Below the pieces are notes generated by a model. It worked only from the letters and a program-made list of their open reading frames with translations. It did no database searches and had not been told where the DNA came from. A stretch of DNA of 64,000 nucleotides from Bradyrhizobium yuanmingense (GTDB lineage Bacteria; Pseudomonadota; Alphaproteobacteria; Rhizobiales; Xanthobacteraceae): positions 248,001 to 312,000 of the forward strand of contig NZ_JARFML010000004.1 in NCBI RefSeq assembly GCF_029167105.1, given 5' to 3'. This document shows, piece after piece, positions 25,594 through 33,398 of the stretch; position 1 is the first letter of the stretch; the number at the start of each line of letters is the position of its first letter. The position numbers were made by a program, and so were the translations under genes.

Positions 25594-26745
25594 ATGGCGC
25601 AAATCGAACTTTCCGCAATCCGCAAGTCCTTTGACGGCACCGACGTCCTGAAAGGCATCGATTTCCGCATCGCCGACGGCGAGTTCATCTCGCTGGTCGG
25701 CCCGTCCGGCTGCGGCAAGTCGACCCTGCTTCGCATCATTGCCGGGCTCGAGCCGCAAAATTCCGGCGAGGTCCACATCGACGGCCGGCCGGTGGACGGC
25801 ATTCGCCCGAGCGCACGTAACCTGGCGATGGTCTTCCAATCCTATGCGCTTTATCCGCATCTGAGCGCCTTCGACAACATCGCGGTGCCGCTGCGGATGC
25901 GGCGCCTCTCCGCGATCGAGCGACTGCCGCTGCTGGGTGCGCTGCTGCCGGGCCGGCGCGCCAAGGAACGGCACATTCGCGCCGACATCGAAGGCATCGC
26001 CGAGCAGCTCGACATCACCCCATTGCTGCGGCGCAAGCCCGGACAATTGTCCGGCGGACAGCGGCAACGCGTCGCGGTCGGACGCGCCATGGTGCGCGAG
26101 CCGCTGGCCTTCCTGTTCGACGAACCGCTCTCCAATCTCGACGCCAAGCTGCGCGTCCACATGCGCGCAGAGCTCGCCGAGCTGCATCGCCGCCTCAAGG
26201 CGACGTTCGTCTACGTCACGCACGATCAGGCCGAGGCGATGACGATGTCGAGCCGGATCGCCGTCATGATGGGCGGTGAGCTGATCCAGGCCGGCACGCC
26301 GGCCGAGATCTACAACGAGCCCGGCGACATCCGCGTTGCCGAATTCATCGGCAGCCCCAAGATCAACGTCCTCCCCGGCCGGATCCGAAAGGACGGCGGC
26401 GTCGATGTGCTGGGGACCACGCTGAAGCTCACATGCAATGCGGCGGCCGGCGATTGCCGCATCGCCGTCCGTCCGGAGCGGATCGAGCTCGGCACCGGGC
26501 CGTTCTCCGGAACCGTCGTCCATCTGGAGAATCTCGGCGCCGAGGCCTTCGTGCATCTCGCGGTCGAAGGCACCGGGTCGCGCCTGATCGCGCGGCTCGC
26601 CGACGTCAGGCATTTGCCGGCGATGGCAAGCTCCGTCGCCTTCGGCTTCGCATCGGACGCGGTGCGGATGTTCGATCCGGCCGGGAAGCGGATCGAGCTC
26701 AGAGTGGAGCAGGCCGAGCGCGTCCGTGAGCCCGCCCATGTCTGA
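25594..26745 (+). CDS. ABC importer ATPase (UgpC/MalK type) with 17-residue insertion
   Basis: A 383-residue ATPase powering the importer encoded downstream. Walker A is GPSGCGKST (36-44), Q-loop Gln82, signature LSGGQ (152-156), Walker B LAFLFDEP (171-178), D-loop SNLDAKL, switch His in THDQAEAM. A C-terminal TOBE/OB regulatory domain (about 250-380) is as in MalK/UgpC. The signature lies about 17 residues later than in MalK because of an extra basic-hydrophobic stretch near 107-125 (ERLPLLGALLPGRRAKERH). The ATG at 25594 has AGGGGA upstream; an ATG at 25558 would add 12 residues. The start of the next gene overlaps its end by 8 bases. Confidence 0.9.
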   Translation: MAQIELSAIRKSFDGTDVLKGIDFRIADGEFISLVGPSGCGKSTLLRIIAGLEPQNSGEVHIDGRPVDGIRPSARNLAMVFQSYALYPHLSAFDNIAVPLRMRRLSAIERLPLLGALLPGRRAKERHIRADIEGIAEQLDITPLLRRKPGQLSGGQRQRVAVGRAMVREPLAFLFDEPLSNLDAKLRVHMRAELAELHRRLKATFVYVTHDQAEAMTMSSRIAVMMGGELIQAGTPAEIYNEPGDIRVAEFIGSPKINVLPGRIRKDGGVDVLGTTLKLTCNAAAGDCRIAVRPERIELGTGPFSGTVVHLENLGAEAFVHLAVEGTGSRLIARLADVRHLPAMASSVAFGFASDAVRMFDPAGKRIELRVEQAERVREPAHV

Positions 26746-27685
26746 CGGCTCCATGACCATCGGCGCGGCCGTCGCTCCCACGGGCACGACGAGGCGCACG
26801 CTCCCGGCCCATGGCAGCAGGCGGACCCATGCCGCCTACGCGCTGGTGACGCCGGCCGCCGCGCTCATGCTGGTCATGCTGCTCGGTCCGCTCGCCGGCG
26901 TGATCGCCCTCTCCTTCACCGACTATCAGCTCGGCGCGCCGCAATTCGCCTGGATCGGCCTCGCCAACTACCAGGACCTGTTCGCCGACAAGGTGTTCTG
27001 GACCGCGCTACGCAACACGCTGGCCTACGTCGTGATCGTGGTGCCCGGCGCCGTGATCGCCGGCCTTGCGATCGCGCTTTTGATCCAGAGCGGCACCAGC
27101 CTGCGCAGCCTCTACCGGACGATCTATTTCCTGCCAGTCATGGCGACCCTGATCGCGATGGCGGTGGTGTGGGAGTTCATGCTGCACCCGCAATTCGGCC
27201 TGGTGAACGGGATGCTGCGCGGCGCGGGGCTGCCGGCTTTCGCCTGGCTGCAGGACCGCAGCACCGCGCTCTATGCGCTGTGCGCGATCGGCATCTGGCA
27301 GGCGGTCGGCTTCAACATGGTGCTGTTCCTCGCCGGCCTCGTCTCCATTCCCAAGCAGCTCTACGAGGCGGCGGAAATCGACGGCGCCTCGAGCGGCTGG
27401 GCGCGCTTCCGCCTGGTGACCTGGCCGATGCTGGGGCCGGTCACGACCTTCGTCGTCGTGATCTCGGGCATCCGCTCGTTCCAGGTGTTCGACACCGTGC
27501 ACGTCTTGACCAAGGGCGGCCCGTCGAAATCCACCGAGGTCCTGATCCACAGCATGTACACCGAAGGGTTCGAATTCTTCCGCTCGGGCTACGCCGCGGC
27601 GATCACCGTCGTCTTCCTGGTCTTCGTTCTGCTGCTCACGCTGATCAAATCAAGGCTCGCCGATCGCGGGGTGCACTACACATGA
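26738..27685 (+). CDS. ABC importer permease, UgpA/MalF type
   Basis: A 315-residue inner-membrane permease with six predicted TM helices (first at about 40-62) after a short basic N-terminus. The EAA loop that docks on the ATPase reads EAAEIDGASSGWARFRLVTWPML (about 210-232). It opens with an 8-base overlap with the ATPase gene (ATG at 26738; an ATG at 26753 is also possible), and its stop overlaps the next start by ATGA. By family it pairs with the following permease to move a sugar or glycerol-phosphate-type solute. Confidence 0.9.
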   Translation: MSDGSMTIGAAVAPTGTTRRTLPAHGSRRTHAAYALVTPAAALMLVMLLGPLAGVIALSFTDYQLGAPQFAWIGLANYQDLFADKVFWTALRNTLAYVVIVVPGAVIAGLAIALLIQSGTSLRSLYRTIYFLPVMATLIAMAVVWEFMLHPQFGLVNGMLRGAGLPAFAWLQDRSTALYALCAIGIWQAVGFNMVLFLAGLVSIPKQLYEAAEIDGASSGWARFRLVTWPMLGPVTTFVVVISGIRSFQVFDTVHVLTKGGPSKSTEVLIHSMYTEGFEFFRSGYAAAITVVFLVFVLLLTLIKSRLADRGVHYT

Positions 27686-28518
27686 GCAACGCGCATCCCA
27701 TCCCATTCCGGGCGATCCTCCGCCACGTGCTGCTGATCGCGGGCGCCGCGCTCATGCTGGCCCCCTTCATCTGGATGATCTCGACCGCGTCCAAGCCGCA
27801 GACCGAGATCTTTTCCAGCGAGCTGCACCTGATCCCCCACCAGTTTGCGCTGATGGAGAACCTGCGCGAGGCCTTCGCCAAGGCCAATCTGCTGCGCTTC
27901 CTGCTCAACGGAATCATCGTCACGGTCTCGATCTTCGTGCTGCAAGTGATGGTGGCGCTGCCGGCGGCCTACGCGCTCGCAAAACTTCGCTTCCTCGGCC
28001 GCGAGACGCTGTTCGCGCTGGTGCTGTTCGGGATCCTGATCCCGCCGCAGGCGACCGCGATCCCCGTCTTCCTGCTGCTGCACAAGATCGGCCTGCTCGA
28101 CAGTTATGCCGCGCTCGTGCTGCCCTTCACGATCTCGGTGTTCGGCATCTTCCTGATGCGCCAGTTCTTCAAGACGGTGCCCGACGATCTCGTCGACGCC
28201 GCGCGCATGGACGGCATCTCCGAATTCGGCATCGTCTGGCGGGTGATGCTGCCAGCCGCGATCCCGGCCGTGACCGCCTTCGGCATCTTCTCCGTGGTCG
28301 CGCATTGGAACGACTATTTCTGGCCGCTGATCGTGCTCAACAGCGAGCACTTGCGCACGCCGCCGCTCGCGGTCGCCCATTTCCGCAACAGCGAGGCCGG
28401 CACCAGCTACGGCCCGCTGATGGCGGCGGCGATGGTGATCATCGCGCCGCTCGTCATCGCTTTCCTCTTTGCCCAGCGCCGTTTCATCGAGGGCATCACC
28501 CTGACCGGGATCAAGTAG
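27682..28518 (+). CDS. ABC importer permease, UgpE/MalG type
   Basis: A 278-residue permease with six TM helices. The EAA-type loop is DAARMDGISEFGIVWRVMLPAAIP (about 170-195), and the protein ends RRFIEGITLTGIK, a typical MalG/UgpE C-terminus. Its ATG overlaps the previous stop (ATGA), so translation is coupled. It forms the channel heterodimer with the UgpA-type partner. The binding-protein gene follows after 28 bases. Confidence 0.9.
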   Translation: MSNAHPIPFRAILRHVLLIAGAALMLAPFIWMISTASKPQTEIFSSELHLIPHQFALMENLREAFAKANLLRFLLNGIIVTVSIFVLQVMVALPAAYALAKLRFLGRETLFALVLFGILIPPQATAIPVFLLLHKIGLLDSYAALVLPFTISVFGIFLMRQFFKTVPDDLVDAARMDGISEFGIVWRVMLPAAIPAVTAFGIFSVVAHWNDYFWPLIVLNSEHLRTPPLAVAHFRNSEAGTSYGPLMAAAMVIIAPLVIAFLFAQRRFIEGITLTGIK

Positions 28519-28546
28519 CCACGTCACCTCAAACAAGGAGTCTATC

Positions 28547-29827
28547 ATGCTGAAGACCATCATCGCCGCGGCGGCTCTGTCGCTTGCGGCCGGATCTGCG
28601 CTCGCGCAGACAAAGACCGAGATCGTGATGCAATATCCCTATCCGGAGCTGTTCACCGAGACGCACAAGCGCATCGCCGAGGAATTCGCCAAGGTGCGCC
28701 CGGAGATCAAGGTCACGATGCGGGCGCCTTACGAATCCTACGAGGACGGCACCCAGAAGGTGCTGCGCGAGGCCGTGACCAATCAGATGCCTGACGTCTC
28801 GTTCCAGGGCCTGAATCGCATCCGCGTCCTGGTCGACAAGAACATCCCGGCCGAGCTCGACGGCTACATCGCCGCGGAGAAGGATTTCGACAAGCAGGGC
28901 TTCCACCAGGCGATGTTCGACATCGGCACCGCCAGCGGCAAGGTCTACGCCCTGCCCTTCGCGATCTCGCTGCCGATCGTCTACGTCAACCTCGACCTGG
29001 TCAAGCAGGCCGGCGGCGACGTGAACAATCTGCCGAAGACATGGGACGAGCTGATCGCGCTCGCCAAGAAGATCAAGGCGCTCGGCAACGACACCAACGG
29101 CGTCACCTATGCCTGGGACATCACCGGCAACTGGCTGTGGCAGGCGCCGGTGTTCTCCCGCGGCGGCACCATGCTCAATGCCGACGAGACCAAGGTCGCG
29201 TTCGACGGCGCCGAAGGCAGGTTCGCGATCACCACGATCGCGCGGCTCGTCAACGAGGCCGGCATGCCCAATCTGGACCAGCCGTCGATGCGCGCCGCGT
29301 TCGCGGCCGGCAAGACCGGCTTCCACGTCACCTCGACCTCGGACCTCAACAAGGTCACGCAGATGACCGGCGGCAAGTTCGCGCTGAAGACGATTCCGTT
29401 CCCGGACGTCGCCTCGCCGAAGGGCAGGCTGCCGGCCGGCGGCAACGTCGTGCTGATCCTCGCCAAGGACAAGGCCAAGCGCGACGCCGCCTGGGAAGTG
29501 GTGAAGTTCTGGACCGGCCCCAAGGGCGCCGCGATCATGGCGGAGACCACCGGCTACATGCCGCCGAACAAGGTCGCCAACGAGGTCTATCTGAAGGACT
29601 TCTACGTCAAGAACCCCAACAACTACACCGCGGTCAGCCAGCTCGCGCTGCTCACCAAATGGTACGCCTTCCCCGGCGACAACGGCCTCAAGATCACCGA
29701 CGTGATCAAGGATCATCTCAACTCGATCATTTCGGGCGCGCGCGCCAAGGAGCCGGAAGCCGTCCTCGCCGACATGACCGTGGACGTGCAGAAACTGCTG
29801 CCGAAGACCACCGGCGCGGCGCGCTGA
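28547..29827 (+). CDS. ABC importer periplasmic binding protein (UgpB-like)
   Basis: A 426-residue extracellular solute-binding protein of family 1. It has a signal peptide (about 1-20, cleaved after ALA), then QTKTEIVMQYPYPELFTETHKRIAEEFAKVRPEIKV, as in UgpB/MalE relatives. The aromatic and aspartate-rich cleft residues (YAWDITGNWLWQ, PMLNADE-like region) would contact a polar solute. The ribosome binding site AAGGAG is strong. The neighbouring phosphodiesterase makes glycerophosphodiesters or a related phosphate ester the best guess for ligand, but a plain sugar cannot be excluded. Confidence 0.88.
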   Translation: MLKTIIAAAALSLAAGSALAQTKTEIVMQYPYPELFTETHKRIAEEFAKVRPEIKVTMRAPYESYEDGTQKVLREAVTNQMPDVSFQGLNRIRVLVDKNIPAELDGYIAAEKDFDKQGFHQAMFDIGTASGKVYALPFAISLPIVYVNLDLVKQAGGDVNNLPKTWDELIALAKKIKALGNDTNGVTYAWDITGNWLWQAPVFSRGGTMLNADETKVAFDGAEGRFAITTIARLVNEAGMPNLDQPSMRAAFAAGKTGFHVTSTSDLNKVTQMTGGKFALKTIPFPDVASPKGRLPAGGNVVLILAKDKAKRDAAWEVVKFWTGPKGAAIMAETTGYMPPNKVANEVYLKDFYVKNPNNYTAVSQLALLTKWYAFPGDNGLKITDVIKDHLNSIISGARAKEPEAVLADMTVDVQKLLPKTTGAAR

Positions 29828-29842
29828 GCGTCCTCACGCCCG

Positions 29843-29873
29843 CGGCACGGGACGCGATCGGCGCCCCGTGCCG
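29843..29873 (+). promoter_or_regulatory. Intercistronic hairpin between binding protein and phosphodiesterase genes
   Basis: A perfect 9-bp stem CGGCACGGG/CCCGTGCCG (29843-29851 with 29865-29873) encloses a 13-base loop, with no T-run after it. Such hairpins often protect the upstream binding-protein mRNA from decay and reduce read-through, giving more binding protein than enzyme. That role is inferred. Confidence 0.6.
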
Positions 29874-29894
29874 TACCAATGACCGGAGATGGCG

Positions 29895-30719
29895 ATGAAG
29901 CTGCTGCATCTGAGCGACATTCACCTGACGATGCCCGGCGCGACCATCGGCGGCCGCGACCCGCGCGCCAATTTCGAACGGGCGCTCGCGCATGCCCTGA
30001 AGGATCACCATGACGCCGAACTGATGGTGATCACCGGCGACCTCTCGGATTGGGGCGACCTCGCCGACTATCAATGGCTCAAGCAGCGCCTCGACGAATA
30101 TCCGCTGCCGGTGCGGCTGTGCATCGGCAACCACGACCGACGCGCCGCGTTCCTGAGCGTGTTCCCCGACCTCGCCGATGACAACGGCTTCGTCCAGGGC
30201 ATCCACGACACCGCCGCCGGCCGCTGCCTGTTCCTCGACACCGCCCATCCGGAAACGCACGCCGGCCGCTATTGTGACCATCGCCTCGGCTGGCTCGAGG
30301 CACGGTTGTCCGAGCATGACGGGCCGTTCCTGCTCTTCATGCACCATAATCCGATGCCGGTGCATCTCGTCCCGTTCGACCAGATCGGCCTGCTCGACGA
30401 AGCTCCATTCCGGCAACTCATCAAGCGCCATCGCGCCAAGATCCGCCACGTCTTCTTCGGGCATTGCCACCTGCCGCTCGCCGGCTCGATTGCCGGCGTG
30501 CCGGTCTCGTCGCTGCGCGGCACCAACCATGCGAGCTATCCACTCTTTTCGGAGACGAAGCTGCTGAGCGCGTCCGACCTGCCGCAATCCTACGGCGTCG
30601 CATTTTTCGGGGAGGATTACGTGACCGTGCACATGGTGGAATACGGTTACGACGGTCCGATCCGCACCCAAGGATCGCCCGACTACAAGGCCTGGGATCG
30701 CGAGACCATGGTGCGTTGA
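29895..30719 (+). CDS. GpdQ-like metallophosphodiesterase
   Basis: A 274-residue calcineurin-type phosphoesterase. Metal ligands are all visible: DIH (Asp8, His10), GDLSDWGD (Asp49), GNHD (Asn79, His80), MHH (His150/151) and GHCH (His190, His192). Length and motif spacing match GpdQ and class III cyclic nucleotide phosphodiesterases. I chose the second ATG because GGAG sits 6 bases before it; the first ATG (29889) abuts GGAG. As the last gene of an ABC import operon, cleavage of imported glycerophosphodiesters (or another phosphodiester) in the cytoplasm is the likely job. cAMP hydrolysis is the alternative. Confidence 0.88.
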   Translation: MKLLHLSDIHLTMPGATIGGRDPRANFERALAHALKDHHDAELMVITGDLSDWGDLADYQWLKQRLDEYPLPVRLCIGNHDRRAAFLSVFPDLADDNGFVQGIHDTAAGRCLFLDTAHPETHAGRYCDHRLGWLEARLSEHDGPFLLFMHHNPMPVHLVPFDQIGLLDEAPFRQLIKRHRAKIRHVFFGHCHLPLAGSIAGVPVSSLRGTNHASYPLFSETKLLSASDLPQSYGVAFFGEDYVTVHMVEYGYDGPIRTQGSPDYKAWDRETMVR

Positions 30720-30834
30720 CGCAAGGGTGGGTCTTTTCCAGTATCGCTACGGCGATTTGTACCATGCGTTGCTTTCAGCCACCGGCCAGAGGGCTGGTTG
30801 ACAATCCTTTGCAAATAAAACTAGGGTGACTGCG

Positions 30835-31000
30835 ACGGTTCTCCTTCGGGAGATCAATAGGGAATGCGGTGCGGGGATCTCCCAAAGCCGTGGCTGCCCC
30901 CGCAACTGTAAGCGGTGAGCCTTCGCCAAATTGCCACTGAGCCTGCGGGTTTGGGAAGGCGGCGACAGGCAACGACCCGCAAGCCAGGAGACCTGCCGTC
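30835..31000 (+). promoter_or_regulatory. Cobalamin (AdoCbl-class) riboswitch
   Basis: The RNA element contains the conserved core GCCCCCGCAACTGTAAGCGG (about 30895-30914), then GCCACTG (30933-30939), and ends with the B12 box AGCCAGGAGACCTGCC (30982-30997). The leader stem GGTTCTCCTTCGGGAGATC lies at its 5' side. A TTGACA at 30798-30803 could be the -35 of its promoter. The TonB receptor gene starts 123 bases later, so B12 should repress that receptor. The intervening 31001-31122 bases presumably hold the expression platform; no gene is seen there. Confidence 0.95.
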
Positions 31001-31122
31001 AGTCGTGGTCACACGCGAGCACATTGGGCGGGGTGTCCTGGTGAGTGTTGAGCTGCCTTTTTCTTGAGGCGGCGGCCAAGCTGCGTTCGCGGTGACGTGC
31101 CACGTTATCGCGAGTCCTGTTG

Positions 31123-33396
31123 ATGACCTCCCAAACGATTTTCGCGCCACGGCATCGCCGTGTGTTGTTCCTTTCAGTTGCATTCTCCTGCCTCGTGTTG
31201 TCGACCGATGGCTGGGCACAGTCCGAAAGGCTAGGCCAAACACTCGACCCAGTGGTGGTGCAATCGCCGGCAAAGCCGCCGAACGCTCGGAGCACCCGAC
31301 GCAGCGATCCCGCGCGATCCGCGCGCCTCCGTCAGCAACCAACCATATCTGCCGACGCGCGCGCTCCGGCGGTTAGCCCGGCTGGTCCCGCGTTCGCCGC
31401 GCCGACGCTCAACCTGACCGGTGCAAGCACGGCCGGCAGCCGCCTCGGGCTTACGCGGCTGCAGACGCCGGCCAGTGTGGAGGTGATTTCAGCCGAGACC
31501 ATCGCCGAACGCGGCCAGGAGAATATCCTGGACGCGGTGACGCAGAACGCCGTCGGCTTCACCGCGAGCCCGGCACCGGGCAACGGCGGGGTCTCGTTCA
31601 ATACCCGCGGCTTCACGGGCCTTGGTTCCGTGATGACGCTCTATGACGGCACCCAGTTCTATATCGGCGCCGGCACGGTGACCTTTCCGTTCGACACCTG
31701 GTCGACCGAGCGTATCGAAGTGCTGCGCGGCCCGGCATCGGTGATGTACGGCGCGGGTGCCGTCGGCGGCGCCATCAACATTGTTTCGAAACTGCCGTCC
31801 TGGATCCCTCGCAACCAAGCCGAAATCTCGCTGGACACCAACATGACACGGCGAATTGCGGTCGACAGCGGCGGTCCGATCAGCAAGGACGTCGCCTATC
31901 GCATCACCGCCACCGGCAACATGTCGGATGGATGGGTCGATCGTGACAACACCTCGAACGTCGCGCTTCATGCCGTGGTCCAGGTCAAACAGAACGAAGA
32001 CGTCACCTGGACACTGTCCACGGATTACGGCGATCGCAACCCGTCGCGCTACTTCGGCACGCCGCTGATCAACGGCAGGTTCCAAGAGTCGCTACGCTTC
32101 AAGAACTACAATGTCAGCGACAGCCACATCCGCTACCAGGACAGCTGGAATCAAGTGAAGACCGACTGGCAGGTCGCCGATGGAATTTCGATCCACAACA
32201 CGCTCTACTACTTGAACTCCAAGCGGCACTGGAAGAACGTCGAAAGCTACGCCTACAATCCTGCTACCGGCCTCATCAACCGAACCAGCTATATCGAGAT
32301 CTTTCACGATCAGCAGCAGGTCGGCAACCGCATGGACGCGAAATTTCGCGGGCATGTCCTTGGGATGGCCAACGAGTTCCTGGCGGGCTTCGACGTCAAT
32401 AGCATCAATTTCACCCACACCAACAATTCACCTTATGGCGGCTCGTCGTCCGTCAACCCGTACAGCTTCGATCCAGGCGTGTTCAACAGCCCGAACCCCA
32501 CCATTCCCGGTTACGGCAGCGTGACCAACCAGTACGCGGTCTTTGCCGAAAACAGGCTTTCGGTCACCGAGCAGCTATCCTTCATTGCCGGCATCCGCCA
32601 GGACGAACCGACGATCACGCGCACCGACTATGTCACGCCCGCCAACAGCTTCGAGAAATCATTCTCCTCGACGACCTGGCGCGCCGGCGCGGTCTATACA
32701 CCTGTCAAGGACCTTGCCTTCTATGGCCAGTATGCCACGGCGGTCGATCCGGTCGGAGGGCTGATCTCACTGTCGTCCGCCAACAAGAATTTCGACCTCG
32801 CCACCGGCAGACAGATCGAGATCGGCGTGAAGCAATCGTTCTGGGGGGGCCGGGGCGAATGGACCTTGGCAGGCTACGAGATCGTGAAGAACAACCTGCT
32901 GGCCCGCGATCCCAACATTCCCTCGCTGACGGTCCAGGTCGGCCAGCAATCATCGCGCGGCGTCGAAGCGTTAGTTGGCTTTCTGCTCGACTATGGCTGG
33001 CGTATCGATGCCAACACCGCGTTCCTGCGCGCGAGGTATGACGACTTCGTGCAGTCGGTCGGCGGCGTCGCCGTGAATTTTGCCGGCAATGTCCCGGTCA
33101 ACGTCCCGCAGACCGTCTCCAATATCTGGGCGACTTGGGCCTTTGCGCCGAACTGGTCGGTCAATGCCGGCGTGCAGATCGTCGGCAAGACCTACGCGGA
33201 CAATGCCAACACGATGACGCGCCCAGCCTACAACGTCGTCAATGCCGGCGTGCAGTGGAAGCCCGATCTCAACACCACCGTGTCGTTTCGCGTCTACAAT
33301 CTGTTCGATGAGGTCTACACCACGTCGGGCGGCACGACCCAGTGGCTGCTCGGCATGCCGCGCACGGCGCGAGTCGCAGTCAACGTGAAGTTCTGA
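31123..33396 (+). CDS. TonB-dependent outer-membrane receptor, siderophore-receptor type
   Basis: A 757-residue outer-membrane active transporter. It has a signal peptide (about 1-32, ending GWAQ), a likely TonB box LDPVVVQSP near 40, then an unusual Ala/Pro/Arg-rich linker up to about 95. The plug domain (VEVISAETIAERGQENILDAVTQ, RGPASVMYGAGAVGGAINIVSK) comes next, then a beta-barrel to the C-terminal aromatic (VAVNVKF). The plug looks like FhuA/FpvA-type receptors, not BtuB. Yet a B12 riboswitch precedes it, so its cargo may be a corrinoid or something used with one. The ATG at 31123 is chosen over a TTG just before it. The PepSY gene follows after 2 bases. Confidence 0.9.
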   Translation: MTSQTIFAPRHRRVLFLSVAFSCLVLSTDGWAQSERLGQTLDPVVVQSPAKPPNARSTRRSDPARSARLRQQPTISADARAPAVSPAGPAFAAPTLNLTGASTAGSRLGLTRLQTPASVEVISAETIAERGQENILDAVTQNAVGFTASPAPGNGGVSFNTRGFTGLGSVMTLYDGTQFYIGAGTVTFPFDTWSTERIEVLRGPASVMYGAGAVGGAINIVSKLPSWIPRNQAEISLDTNMTRRIAVDSGGPISKDVAYRITATGNMSDGWVDRDNTSNVALHAVVQVKQNEDVTWTLSTDYGDRNPSRYFGTPLINGRFQESLRFKNYNVSDSHIRYQDSWNQVKTDWQVADGISIHNTLYYLNSKRHWKNVESYAYNPATGLINRTSYIEIFHDQQQVGNRMDAKFRGHVLGMANEFLAGFDVNSINFTHTNNSPYGGSSSVNPYSFDPGVFNSPNPTIPGYGSVTNQYAVFAENRLSVTEQLSFIAGIRQDEPTITRTDYVTPANSFEKSFSSTTWRAGAVYTPVKDLAFYGQYATAVDPVGGLISLSSANKNFDLATGRQIEIGVKQSFWGGRGEWTLAGYEIVKNNLLARDPNIPSLTVQVGQQSSRGVEALVGFLLDYGWRIDANTAFLRARYDDFVQSVGGVAVNFAGNVPVNVPQTVSNIWATWAFAPNWSVNAGVQIVGKTYADNANTMTRPAYNVVNAGVQWKPDLNTTVSFRVYNLFDEVYTTSGGTTQWLLGMPRTARVAVNVKF

Positions 33397-33398
33397 CC

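Noticed and set aside
30781..30799. Terminator hairpin after the phosphodiesterase gene
   Set aside because: ACCGGCC/GGCTGGT pairs with one mismatch and there is no T-run; it overlaps the likely -35 of the riboswitch promoter instead.
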